From assembly GCF_025290835.2 (NCBI RefSeq), contig NZ_JAOCQD020000001.1:1736001-1800000 (forward strand): a DNA stretch of 64,000 bases, in the 5' to 3' direction. How positions within the stretch are numbered: the first letter of the stretch is position 1; the number at the start of each line of letters is the position of its first letter. A model generated the notes under the pieces. The model did not search any database. It had not been told where the DNA came from and saw only the letters and a list, made by a program, of their open reading frames with translations. The DNA comes from Aquabacterium sp. OR-4. Lineage in GTDB: Bacteria; Pseudomonadota; Gammaproteobacteria; Burkholderiales; Burkholderiaceae_C. This document shows positions 16,661 through 27,100 of this stretch, piece by piece. The position numbers and the translations under genes were made by a program.

Positions 16661-17143
16661 ATGAACCGCATGAACCGCACGCCCACCTCCCGTTCCAGCA
16701 CCCTGCTCGTGGCCGCGATCGCGGCGCTGGTGCTCAGCGCCTGCAGCCGCGACGACAACCGCACCGCCGGCCAGCAGGTGGATGCCGCCATCGCCAAGAC
16801 CGAGGCCGCCACCGACAAGGCCGCCAGCGAGATCAAGCAGGAAAGCGCCGAGGCCAAGGCCGCCGTCGAGCGCTCGGCCGACAAGGCGGCCGGTGCGCTG
16901 GACAACGCCGCCAGCAAGGTGGCCGATGCCGGCGCCGATGCCCTGATCACCGCCGCGGTGAATGCCGAGCTGGCCAAGGACCCCAACCTCAGCGCGCTGA
17001 AGATCGACGTCGACACACGCAACGGCCGGGTGATGCTCAGCGGCACCGCGCCCAGCACCACGGCGCGCGAGCGCGCCACCAGCCTGGCGGCCAGCGTGAA
17101 GGGCGTCAGCAGCGTCGAAAACCGCCTCGAGGTGCGCGGCTGA
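16661..17143 (+). CDS. BON-domain lipoprotein
   Basis: The 160-residue protein has a lipoprotein signal (lipobox LVLSAC, Cys28). A long Ala/Lys/Glu helix with repeated ADKAA and AKAAVE elements runs from about 40 to 90. One BON domain (about 92-158: DALITAAVNAELAKDPNLSA.. then GVSSVENRLEV) completes it. BON domains bind membranes or phospholipid; OsmY and DolP are relatives. A GAAAGGA Shine-Dalgarno precedes the ATG. Its TGA overlaps the ATG of the MlaE-like permease gene (TGATG), so it is translated as the first gene of the lipid-transport operon. Confidence 0.9.
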   Translation: MNRMNRTPTSRSSTLLVAAIAALVLSACSRDDNRTAGQQVDAAIAKTEAATDKAASEIKQESAEAKAAVERSADKAAGALDNAASKVADAGADALITAAVNAELAKDPNLSALKIDVDTRNGRVMLSGTAPSTTARERATSLAASVKGVSSVENRLEVRG

Positions 17144-17955
17144 TGATGCCCGGTGCGGCGCACGCCGGCCTGCATGCCACCGGCGAGCGCGTGCTGCGCA
17201 GTGGCCGGCGCATGGCCGGCACGCTGCACTTTCTGGGCAGCGTGCTGCAGGCGCTGGGCCGGTTGCTGCGCGGCCGCGCCCAGATGCGCCGCGCCGACCT
17301 GCTGCTGCAGCTTGACCAGACCGGCCCGCGCAGCGTGCCCATCGTGGCCCTGGTGTGCGGCCTGGTCGGGCTGATCCTGGCCTACATGGGCGCGGCGCAG
17401 CTGCAGCGCTTTGGCGCCCAGTCCTTCATCGCCGATCTGGTGAGCGTGGGCGTGGTGCGCGAGATCGCCGCGCTGATGACCGGCGTGATCCTGTCGGGCC
17501 GCGTTGGCGCGGCCTTTGCCGCCCAGCTGGGCGCCATGCAGGCCAATGACGAGATCGACGCGCTGCGCGTGATGGGCATCGACCCGATCGACCACCTGGT
17601 CTTGCCGCGCGTGCTGGCGCTGACCCTGATCGCTCCGCTGCTCACCGCCATCGGCGCCGTGGTGGGCATGGCCGCCGGCTGGCTGATCGCGGTCAGCGTG
17701 TTCGGCATCCTGTCGGCCGACTTCCTGGCCCGCAGCGCCCAGGCGCTGAGCCTGGGCCATCTGCTGGTGGGCCTGGGCAAGGGCAGCGTGTATGCGCTGC
17801 TGGTGGGCCTGGCCGGCTGCCACCAGGGCCTGGCCTCGGGCCGCAGCGCGCAGGCGGTGGGCCAGGCCACCACGCTGGCGGTGGTGCGCGGCATCGTGTG
17901 GATCGTGGCCGCGGCCTCGGTACTCACCGTGCTGCTGCAAAGGCTGTCCTGGTGA
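17143..17955 (+). CDS. mlaE: MlaE/YrbE-type ABC lipid transporter permease
   Basis: The 270-residue membrane permease matches the MlaE family: an amphipathic N-terminus, about five or six helices and the conserved central block (VVREIAALMTGVILSGRVGAAFAAQLGAM, then DEIDALRVMGIDPIDHLVLPR), which contains the coupling region. It should move phospholipid between the inner membrane and the MCE protein. It overlaps the BON gene by one base and the ATPase gene by four bases (GTGA). A second ATG at 17146 would give the same protein minus one residue. Confidence 0.92.
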   Translation: MMPGAAHAGLHATGERVLRSGRRMAGTLHFLGSVLQALGRLLRGRAQMRRADLLLQLDQTGPRSVPIVALVCGLVGLILAYMGAAQLQRFGAQSFIADLVSVGVVREIAALMTGVILSGRVGAAFAAQLGAMQANDEIDALRVMGIDPIDHLVLPRVLALTLIAPLLTAIGAVVGMAAGWLIAVSVFGILSADFLARSAQALSLGHLLVGLGKGSVYALLVGLAGCHQGLASGRSAQAVGQATTLAVVRGIVWIVAAASVLTVLLQRLSW

Positions 17956-18761
17956 GCGGCGCGCCCGGGCCGCTGGTGCAGGTGCGGGGCCTCACGCTGT
18001 GCGCTGGCACGCGCGTGCTGCAGCGTGCGCTCAGCTTCGACATCCACCCCGCCGAGGTGCTGGTGATCATGGGCGGCAGCGGCTGCGGCAAGAGCACGCT
18101 GCTGCGCCACCTGGTGGGCCTGCAGGTGCCGGCGGCCGGCCGCATCTGCCACCGCGGGGTCGATCTGCACCGCGCCAGCGCGGACGCGCTGGTGCAGCTG
18201 CGCCGCGGCTTTGGCGTGATGTTCCAGGCCGGTGCGCTGTGGAGCTCGATGACCGTGGGCGAGAACGTGATGCTGCCGATGGAGATGTTCACCAGCATGA
18301 GCCCCCGCCAGCGCGCCGAGCGCGCGCAATCGCACCTGGCCGATGTGGGCCTGGCCGACGCCTTCGAGCTCGACCCCGCGGCGCTGAGCGGCGGCATGCG
18401 CAAGCGCGCGGCCATCGCCCGCGCACTGGCCCTCGACCCGCCGCTGCTGTTTCTCGACGAACCCTCGGCCGGCCTCGACCCGCCCACCTCGGCCCAGCTG
18501 GATGCGCTGCTGCTGTCGCTGCGCGAGCGCCAGGGCACCAGCATCGTGCTGGTGACGCACGAGCTCGACAGCATCTTCGCGGTGGCCGACCGGGCGCTGT
18601 TTCTCGATTCCCAAACCCGGACCATGCTGCCGCCCGACGCACCGCAGGCGCTGCGCGACCACGGCCCGGCCGTGGTGCGCGACTTTCTGCGCGGGCGTGT
18701 CGGGGCCAGGCCGTCACCGGCGCCCGCCGCGCCGGATGCCGCCCGCGGAGCCGCGCCATGA
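17952..18761 (+). CDS. mlaF: MlaF-type ABC transporter ATPase
   Basis: The 269-residue ATPase has Walker A GGSGCGKST (41-49), an MlaF-like signature LSGGMRKR, Walker B LLFLDEPSAGLD and the switch His in LVTHELDS. It powers the MlaE-like permease. The GTG at 17952 overlaps the permease stop as GTGA, which favours it over an upstream in-frame ATG at 17898 inside the permease gene. A Pro/Ala-rich C-terminal tail follows the core. The stop overlaps the next ATG as ATGA. Confidence 0.92.
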   Translation: MSGAPGPLVQVRGLTLCAGTRVLQRALSFDIHPAEVLVIMGGSGCGKSTLLRHLVGLQVPAAGRICHRGVDLHRASADALVQLRRGFGVMFQAGALWSSMTVGENVMLPMEMFTSMSPRQRAERAQSHLADVGLADAFELDPAALSGGMRKRAAIARALALDPPLLFLDEPSAGLDPPTSAQLDALLLSLRERQGTSIVLVTHELDSIFAVADRALFLDSQTRTMLPPDAPQALRDHGPAVVRDFLRGRVGARPSPAPAAPDAARGAAP

Positions 18762-19804
18762 ACCGGCGCGGCAATGCCACGCTGATCGGCCTGTTCGTGG
18801 TGGTCGGCCTGGCGCTGGTGGCGGCCGGCGTGCTGGTGGCCACCGGCGGGCGGCTGTTTGCGCGCAAGGAGCAGGCGGTGCTGTACTTTCAGGGCTCGAT
18901 CTACGGCCTGCAGGTGGGCGCGCCGGTGATGTTTCGCGGCGTGCGCCTGGGCGCGGTCAGCGCCATCGGCCTGCAGCACGAGGCGCCCACCGACCAGTTC
19001 ACCATCCCCGTGCGGGTGGAGCTCGACCGCGACGGCATCACCACCGTGCATGCCAACGGCACGCGCGAGCGCCGCGCGCTGACCCTGGCCGACATGGTGG
19101 CGCGCGGCCTGTCGGCGCAGCTGTCGCTGCAAAGCCTGCTCACCGGCCAGCAGTATGTCGACCTCGACCTGCGCCCCGACAAGCCGGGCATCCGCCACCG
19201 CGCGCCCGGCAGCACGCCGGTGATCGAGATTCCAACCACCTCGACCACCATCCAGAACCTCAAGGCCCAGCTTGAAAGCCTGGACGTGCGCGCCCTGGCC
19301 GACGATGTGAGCGGCACCGCGCGCGCGGTGCGCGATCTGGTGTCGGGCCCGGCGCTGCGCGAATCGGTGGCCAACCTGCAGCGCATCAGCGCCGACCTGC
19401 GGCAGGTGAGCGCCACGCTGGCGCGCCGCACCGACCCCGCGGCCCGCGAGCTGCAGGCCACGCTGCACGACACCCGCGCCGCACTGGCCCGCCTGGGCCA
19501 GGCCGCCGACCGGGTGGGCGACAGCGCGCAGCGTGTGGGCAGTGGCGCCGACCGGGTGGCGGCGCTGGCCGATCCGCAGGCCCCGCTGCTGCAGGCGCTG
19601 CAGCGCACGGCCGACGAGCTGGCCCTGGCCGCCGCCGGCCTGCGCAGCCACACCCAGCCGGATGCGCCGCTGGCCCAGGACCTGTCGCGCACGCTCAACG
19701 ATGTGTCGCGTGCCTCGCGCAGCCTGGGCGAGCTGGCCGACCTGCTCGAGCGCCACCCCGACGCACTGCTGCGCGGCCGCCCGCGCGAACAAGGCACCCC
19801 ATGA
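18758..19804 (+). CDS. mlaD: MCE-domain lipid-binding protein (MlaD-like, PqiB/YebT-related)
   Basis: The 348-residue protein has one N-terminal membrane anchor (about 8-30), an MCE domain (about 38-150, beginning VLYFQGSIYGLQVGAPVMFRG) and a long helical C-terminal region of about 180 residues that includes repeated ADRVG/SGADRV elements. The long helical tail resembles needle-forming MCE proteins more than short E. coli MlaD, so it may bridge part of the periplasm. ATGA overlaps on both sides place it in the operon. Confidence 0.9.
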   Translation: MNRRGNATLIGLFVVVGLALVAAGVLVATGGRLFARKEQAVLYFQGSIYGLQVGAPVMFRGVRLGAVSAIGLQHEAPTDQFTIPVRVELDRDGITTVHANGTRERRALTLADMVARGLSAQLSLQSLLTGQQYVDLDLRPDKPGIRHRAPGSTPVIEIPTTSTTIQNLKAQLESLDVRALADDVSGTARAVRDLVSGPALRESVANLQRISADLRQVSATLARRTDPAARELQATLHDTRAALARLGQAADRVGDSAQRVGSGADRVAALADPQAPLLQALQRTADELALAAAGLRSHTQPDAPLAQDLSRTLNDVSRASRSLGELADLLERHPDALLRGRPREQGTP

Positions 19805-20631
19805 CACCCGCGCCGACACCCACCCTCACCGCTTGCCACGCCAACACCAAAACCGGCGCAAACGCCAACGCGGCTGCGGCTGCGGTGCCCCAGGCTTGGT
19901 CGCCGTGGCTGATGGGCTGCGCGCTGGCGGCCCTGGTCACGCTGGCCGGTTGCGCCAGCCCGCCGCCGGCGCCGCCCTGGCTGCACCTGCCCACGCTGGC
20001 CGCGGGTGGGCAGAACGCAGGCTCCACCGCCGGCATGCCCCCGGCCGCCGCCGCCACACCATGGCGCCTGCAGCGGCCGGTGACCTTGCCCGCCGCGCTC
20101 GAGCGCGAGGCAGTGCTGGTGGCCGTGGCGCCAGGCCAGTGGGTGGCCTGGCAGGGCCTGCGCTGGAGCGAGCCGCTGCGCGATGCCTTGCCGCGGGTGC
20201 TGGCGGCCGACCTGGCCGAGCTGCGCCAGGCGCCGGTGTGGGACGGCCCCACCCCGCCGGTGCCCACGCTGCGTGTGCAGATCGACGACTGGGAAGCCTC
20301 GCTGCCGCTGGCCCAGGTGCAGCTGCGCGCACGCTGGACGCTGCTGGCACCGGGCGCCAGCGGGCCGATCGCACCGGTCGCACCAGGCGCACCAGGCGCA
20401 CCAGTCGTGCCCATCGGGCCCATCGCACCCACCGCGGCCACCCCCGGCCTGGCGAACCTCCCGAACGTCCCCAGCGTCCCCAGCGTCACCAGCATCAGCA
20501 GCGGCACCGTGCTGATCCGCCAGCCCTGGCCGCAGGCCACGCCCGCCGGCCTGGTGCAGGCCCAGCGGGCTGCGCTGCGCGCGCTGGCCGAGCAGCTGCT
20601 GCAGCAGGCGGGCGCCGCGCCGCAGTCGTAG
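19801..20631 (+). CDS. ABC-type transport auxiliary lipoprotein (PqiC-like)
   Basis: The 276-residue lipoprotein has a lipobox LAGC with Cys51, preceded by an unusually long 30-residue N-region. The core matches PqiC/DUF330 proteins: RPVTLPAALEREAVLVAV, WSEPLRDALPRVLAADLAEL and a C-terminal helix. A collagen-like insert rich in Gly, Pro, Ala and Ile (about 180-225) is unusual for the family. It should sit in the outer membrane facing the periplasm and dock the MCE protein. Overlap with the MCE gene is ATGA. Confidence 0.85.
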   Translation: MTPAPTPTLTACHANTKTGANANAAAAAVPQAWSPWLMGCALAALVTLAGCASPPPAPPWLHLPTLAAGGQNAGSTAGMPPAAAATPWRLQRPVTLPAALEREAVLVAVAPGQWVAWQGLRWSEPLRDALPRVLAADLAELRQAPVWDGPTPPVPTLRVQIDDWEASLPLAQVQLRARWTLLAPGASGPIAPVAPGAPGAPVVPIGPIAPTAATPGLANLPNVPSVPSVTSISSGTVLIRQPWPQATPAGLVQAQRAALRALAEQLLQQAGAAPQS

Positions 20632-20740
20632 GACAAGCCCCACAGCGGCATCTGCCGGCGTCCTGCTGCCCGCGGCGCGGCGTTTTTCTACAGTGGCTTC
20701 AACGCGGCCACGGTGGCCGCCGCAAGCCCAGGGAGCCGCC

Positions 20741-20896
20741 ATGAGACGCTGCAACACCGCCATCTACCTGCTCGTCAGCGCGGCCAGTCTGGTGCTGGCC
20801 ACGCTGCAGCCCAGCCTGGTGCCCGAGGCCCATGCCGCGGCCCTGCTCGACAGCGTGGCCGCCGGCCCCGCCACCCTGGCCTCCTCGCAGCCCTGA
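20741..20896 (+). CDS. Small secreted or membrane peptide, unknown function
   Basis: The 51-codon ORF has a GGGAG Shine-Dalgarno six bases before its ATG. A basic start and hydrophobic helix (YLLVSAASLVLATL) suggest a signal peptide with possible cleavage after AHA. The mature part would be under 20 residues. It precedes another small ORF and the cyclic glucan synthase gene on the same strand, with 14 bases to the next ATG. I recognise no family. Confidence 0.5.
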   Translation: MRRCNTAIYLLVSAASLVLATLQPSLVPEAHAAALLDSVAAGPATLASSQP

Positions 20897-20910
20897 CCGG
20901 AATCCACGCC

Positions 20911-21153
20911 ATGCTCCGCACCGCCTCCCTGCCCTACCCCGAGCGCTACCCCGAGCGCCCCCTCACCGAGCTGCCGCCGGCCCTCAAGGACCATGTGCGC
21001 AGCCTGGGCCGCCACCTGCAGCAATGCCGCCAGGCCCAGGGCCGCCTGTTCGGCCTGAACCGCCTGGCCACCGACATGCATGGCTGGGTGGCGCCGCGCT
21101 TCGTCACCACGCTGGCCGTGGCGGCGGTGCTCATCGCGCTGGCCAGCAGCTGA
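20911..21153 (+). CDS. Small C-tail-anchored protein upstream of glucan synthase
   Basis: The 80-residue product has a charged helical N-terminal part (ALKDHVRSLGRHLQQCRQAQGRLFGL) and one C-terminal membrane helix (FVTTLAVAAVLIALASS), so it may be tail-anchored in the inner membrane. It lies 12 bases before the glucan synthase ATG and is probably cotranscribed. No family recognised. An in-frame extension upstream to 20713 overlaps the preceding small gene and is not favoured. Confidence 0.6.
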   Translation: MLRTASLPYPERYPERPLTELPPALKDHVRSLGRHLQQCRQAQGRLFGLNRLATDMHGWVAPRFVTTLAVAAVLIALASS

Positions 21154-21165
21154 GCGGGCGCGCGC

Positions 21166-24100
21166 ATGGCGCCGCCTGCCACCCCCCCGCTCGGCAGCCC
21201 GCTGGCCGCGCAGCTCGACGCCGATCTCGCCACCTTGCTGGGCAAGGCCCCGGCACCCAGCGAAAACCCGGTGCGCGCGGTGATCTTCGGCCGCGCCCGC
21301 TTCGAGCAGCATGGCCGCAGCCTGGCCGCCACGCACGAGGTGGTGGCCGGCCGCCAGGCGGGCGACTTCTTTCCGCGCCTGGCCTCCAACATCGCGTTGC
21401 TGCAGCAGGCCCGGGCGGTGCTCGAGCGCCATGTGCTCGAGGGCCAGCACCTGGGCCCGGCGGCGCACTGGCTGCTTGACAACGCGGCCCTGGTCGACGA
21501 GCAGCTGCACCTGATCCGCCAGGGCCTGTCACCCGGCTTCTACCGCCGGCTGCCGCGCCTGCGCGACGAGCCGCTGGCCGGCCTGCCGCGGGTCTATGGC
21601 GTGGCCTGGGCCTGGGTGGCGCACACCGACAGCGGCCTCGACGAAGGCCTGCTGTCCGCGTATCTGTCGGCTTATCAATCGGTGCGGCCGCTCACGCTGG
21701 CCGAGCTGTGGGCCCTGCCCACCACGCTGCGCGTGGTGATGCTGGAGAACCTGCGCCGCCTGGCCGAACGCACCGCCATGCTCGAGCTGGCGCGCGACGC
21801 CGCGCACCGCTGGATCGACCAGCCCGACGCCACCCGCCAGCTGGCGCCGCTGGACGCGCTGGCCGAGCGCCTGACCGCGCGTGGCGTCGACAGTGCCTTC
21901 TTGCTGCAGCTGCAGCAGCGCGAGGACGAGCTGCCGCAGGCCCAGGCCCGCGCGCTGTCGGCCTGGCTGAGCCTGCGCCTGCCCGACCCCGCTGCGGCAC
22001 TGGCCGCCCAGCAAAGCCTGGCCACCGAAGACCACCAGAGCATCCGCAACGCCATCACCACGCTGCGCCAGCTCGACCGGCTCGACTGGCGCCGCATCGT
22101 GCTGGCCACCAGCCCGCTGATGCAGACGCTGGCGCAGTCGCCGGTGTTCAGCGCCGAGCGCGAGGACACCCAGGACGCCACCCTGCACGCCGTCGAGAAG
22201 CTGGCCCGCCGCAGCGGCCATGGCGAGACCGAGGTGGCGCGTGCGCTGCTGGCACTGACCGAGCGCCACACCGACCGCACCGCCCCGGCCGCCGCGCCGC
22301 GCTACTGGTGGCACGGCCCCGGACGGCCCGAGCTGCTGCGCGCACTGGGCCTGGGCGCCGCCCCGGCCGATGCCGCGCCCACGCCACCCACGGCGCCGAT
22401 GCGCCTGCGCACCACGGTCTACCTGGGCGGCATGGCGGCGCTGGCCGCGCTGGCCACCGCCTGGCTGATGCGCCACCAGGCCAGCGCCGAGGCCCCGCTG
22501 TGGCTGCTGGTGCTGTGCACCCTGCTGCTGCTGGGGCCGGTGGGCGAGGCGGTGGTGGCCGTGGTCAACCGCCTGATCAGCGAGTCGGCCCGGCCGATGC
22601 GCCTGCCACGGCTGGCACTGGCCGATGGCCTGCCCGCCGACGAGCGGGTGCTGGTGGTGATGCCCTGCCTGCTCACCAGCGGCCATGGCATCGACGGCCT
22701 GAGCCAGCAGCTGCTGCAGCATGCGGTGGCCAATCCGCAGCGCCATGTGCAGTTCGCGCTGCTCAGCGACTGGGCCGATGCCGACCAGGCCGAGCAGCCG
22801 GCTGATGCCGCGCTGCTGGGCCAGGCCGCGCAGGCCGTGCAGCAGCTCAATGCGCGCCAGCCGGCGCCGCCCGGCGAGCCGCCGCGCTTCTTGCTGCTGC
22901 ACCGGCCGCGCCAGTGGAGCGAGACCGAGCAGCGCTGGATCGGCTGGGAGCGCAAGCGCGGCAAGATCGAGCAGCTGGTGCAGCTGCTGGCGGCACCGGC
23001 CGATGCCGGCGCGCCCTTTGTCGACCTGGGGGCGATCTCGCGCCCGCATCCCGGCACCCGCCACCTGCTGAGCCTGGACGCCGACACCGACCTGCCGCCC
23101 GGCCGCCTGCTCGAGCTGATGGGCGTGGCCCTGCACCCGCTGAACCGCCCGCGGGTCGACATGCGCCAGCGCCGCGTGGTCAGCGGCTACGGCATCCTGC
23201 AGCCGCGCGTGGTCACGCCGCTGCCGCCGCCCGAGGCCTCGACCTGGTACCACGCGCTGTTTTCGGGCGAGTGCGGCATCGACCCCTACAGCGCCGCCAG
23301 CTCCGAGGTCTATCAAGACCTGTTTGGCGAGGGCAGCTTCAGCGGCAAGGGCCTGCTCAACGTGATGGCCCTGCACTGGACGCTGGGCCAGCGCCTGCCC
23401 CAGGGCCAGGTGCTGAGCCACGACCTGCTCGAAGGCGCGCTGGCGCGCTGCGCCGCGGTGAGCGACATCACGGTGGTGGAAGACGCGCCCGGCCATGCCG
23501 ACGTGGCCGCCTCGCGCCTGCACCGCTGGACACGCGGCGACTGGCAGCTGCTGCCCTTTGTGCTGCGTCCGGGGCGCTGGCCGATGGCCGCGATCAGCCG
23601 CTGGAAGATCATCGACAACCTGCGCCGCTCGCTGGTGGCGCCGATGTCGCTGGCGCTGCTGCTGCTGGTGCTGGCCACCAGCGTGCTGCCGCTGGGCTGG
23701 ACATTGGCCAGCGTGGCCGCCGCCTTCTGCGCCGGGCCGCTGCTGGGGGCGCTGGCCGGGCTGGCGCCCAGCCGCGACGACATCGCGCTGCCATTGTTCT
23801 TTCGCCGCGCCGGCGCCGAGCTGCTGCGCGTGGCCGGGCTGGCGGCCTGGCACCTGGCGCAGCTGGTGTCGCTGGCCTGGCTGCATGCCGATGCCGTGCT
23901 GCGTGCGCTGTGGCGCCAGGCCTTCAGCCGCCGCGGCCTGCTGCAGTGGACCACCGCCGCCGCGGCCCAGGCCGCCGCCCGCAGCACGCTGCCAGCGCTG
24001 CTGCGCCAGCACCGCCGGCCGGTGGTGCTGGCCCTGGCCCTGGGCGCCGGCGCGCTGGCCCTGGCCGCGGCCGGCCGCCTGGCCATGCCGCTGGCCACCG

Positions 24101-27100
24101 CGCTGCTGGTGGCGCTGTGGGCCGCCAGCCCGGTGTGGACCTGGTGGGCCAGCGTGCCGCGGCCGCTGCCGCGACGCGAGCGCCTGGACCTGCGCGAGCG
24201 CGACTGGCTGCGCGGCGTGGCCCGCGACACCTGGCGCTTCTATGCCCACCACGTGGGCACCGACGACCACTTTCTGCCGCCCGACAACGTGCAGCAGCAG
24301 CCGCGCGAGATCGTGGCCCACCGCACCTCGCCCACCAACATCGGCATGTACCTGCTCAGCGCGGCCTGCGCGCAGGCGCTGGGCTTCATCGGCCGGGCCG
24401 ACCTGGCCGAGCGCCTGGCTGCCACGCTGGACACGCTGGAGCGCCTGCCGCGCTGGCAGGGCCACTTCTACAACTGGTACGACACGCGCAGCCTGGCCGT
24501 GCTGCCGCCGGCCTATGTGTCCACCGTGGACAGCGGCAACTGCGCCGGCCACCTGCTGGCCGTGGCCGCGGCCTGCGAGCGCCTGGCCGCCACCCTGCCC
24601 GACCCCGGCCGCGCCGCGCAGCTGCTGGCCCAATCACAGCGCCGGCTGCGTGCGCTGCAGCCGGTGCTGGCCGGCGCGCCCACGCTGCGCGACGTCGCCG
24701 AGCTGGTGGCGCTGCGCTGGAACCCGGCCGACGCCGCCGACGCCGCCGACCCGCAGGGCACGCTGCATGCGCTGGTGCAGCGCGCCCGCCTGCAGCTCGA
24801 TGCCCTGGGGCAAGGCCAAGGCCAGGGCCGGGCCGGCCCGCACGACGAATCGATGCTGCGCCAGCTGCACGACCATGTGGCCCTGGTGGCCTCGCTGCTG
24901 CGCGACGCCGTGCCCGATGGCCGCCATGTGGGCGCCGACGCGCAGGCCTGGCGCGCGCTGGGCCGGCGCTGCCGCGCGCTGGCCCTGGCACCCGACTTTG
25001 CCGCGCTGTACGACCCGCAGCGCAAGCTGCTGCACATCGGCTACCGGGTCGAGGCCCAGCAGCTCGACGACAGCCACTACGACCTGCTGGCCAGCGAGGC
25101 GCGCCTGACCAGCCTGCTGGCCATCGGCAAGGGCGATGTACCGCCGGCCCACTGGGCGGCGCTGGGGCGGCCGTTTTTTGCCTGGGGCCGCGGCGTGGGC
25201 CTCAAGTCGTGGTCGGGCTCGATGTTCGAGTACCTGATGCCCTCGCTGCTGCTCGACGAGCCGCCGGGCAGCGTGCTGCACCAGGCCACGCGCAGCGCGG
25301 TGCAGGCGCAGCAGCTCGAGGCGCGCGAGCACGGCACGCCCTGGGGCATCTCCGAATCGGCCATCGCCGGCCAGGACCACACGCTGGCCTATCAGTACGG
25401 CCCGCAGGGCGTGCCGGCACTGGCGCTGCGCCGCGCCCCGGCCGACGAGCGCGTGCTGGCGCCCTATGCCTCGGCCATGGCGGTGCTGGTGGCGCCGCGT
25501 GCCGCGGTGGCCAACCTGCGCGCGCTGCAGGCGCTGGGGGCGCGCGGCGCCTACGGCTTCATCGAGGCGCTGGACTACACGCCGCAGCGGCAGGTGGACG
25601 GCAGCCCCTTCGTGCCGGTGCACACCTTCATGGCCCACCACCAGGGCATGGCGCTGGTGGCCATTGCCGATCAGCTGCTCGACGGCCTGCCGCGGCGCTG
25701 GGCGGCCGACGATCCGGTGCTGCGCGCCACCCGCTCGCTGCTGCACGAACGCGCGCCACGCGAGGTGCCGGCGCTGCGCGCCCCGGTGCCCGCGCCTGCG
25801 CCGCGGCGCCAGCGCGGCACCCGCCTGGTGGCCGAGGTGATGCCGCTGGCCGAGCCGCTGCCCAGCACCCAGTTGCTGACCAATGGCCGCCATGCCGTGG
25901 TGCTGCGCAGCCATGGCGCCGGCCAGTCGCTGTGGCAGGGCCTGGCGCTGAGCCGCTGGCGCGACGATCTGCCCGGTGATGCGCTGGGCCAGTTCATGAT
26001 GATCCGGCGCGACGCTGCGGCCGGCCAGCCGCCGCAGCCCTGGGTGTCGCTGAGCGCCCATCCGGCGCCCGATGCGGCCGCGCTGTACCGCTGCCGCCAC
26101 CTGGCCGACCGCAGCGTGTTCGAGGCCGAATGGCCCGACCTGCTGGCCCGCACCACGGTGTGGGTGAGCCCCGAAGACGATTGCGAGCTGCGCGAGGTGA
26201 CGCTGATCGCCCGTGGCGACACGCCGGTGGCACTGACCCTGGCCAGCCATGCCGAGCTGGTGCTGGCACCGCAGCGCGCCGACGAGGCCCACCCGGCCTT
26301 TGCCAACCTGTTTGTGCGCGCCAGCTGGGACGCCGACAACCAGGCCCTGTACCTGGCCCGCCAGCCGCGCCTGCCCGACGAGCAGCCGGTGCTGGCCGCC
26401 CACTTTCTGGCCTGGGGCGCGGCCGCCACGCTGCCGGTGCAGCCGCTGGCCGACCGCCGCCGCGTGCTCGGCCGCCATGGCCGCAGCGGCCAGTGGCTGG
26501 GCGATGGCGGCGTGAGCTGGCTCGACGAGCCGGCCGACGCGGCTGAAGCAGATGCCGGTCAAGCAGATGCCGGCCAAGCCGATGCCGGCGAAGCCGCCGT
26601 CGGCAGCGCCCCGGCCCTGCGCCTGCCCGGCCGGCCGCTGGACACCGGGCTCGACCCGGTGGCCTCGCTGCGCGTGGTGCTGCAGGTGCAGCCGGGCCAG
26701 GAGCAGCGCATCACCTTCTGCACCGCCGCGGCACGCGAGCTCGAGCCGCTGGAGACCCTGGTCGACCGCTACCGCCAGAGCGGCCAGGCCGAGCGCAGCT
26801 CGGGCATGTCGCACACCATGGCCGGCATCCGCCTGCGCGAGCTGCAGTTCGACGCCGACAGCTGGGCCGCACTGCTGCGGCTGAACACCCTGGTCACGGC
26901 CCTGGTCACGCGCGATCCGCCGCCGCCATCGCGCAGCGGCAGCACGCTGCGCTGCGAGCGCCGCCTGCTGTGGCGCCACGGCCTGTCGGGCGAGCGGCCG
27001 ATCGTGCTGGTGACCATCACCGCCGAGCTGGGCCTGGCCCTGGTGCAGACGCTCAAGAAGGCGCTGTGGCTGTGGAACGCCGCCGGCCTGGGCGTCGACC

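Noticed and set aside
22914..25979. Plus-strand alternative frame inside the glucan synthase gene
   Set aside because: Ala/Arg/Gly-rich shadow of the correct frame; no motif.
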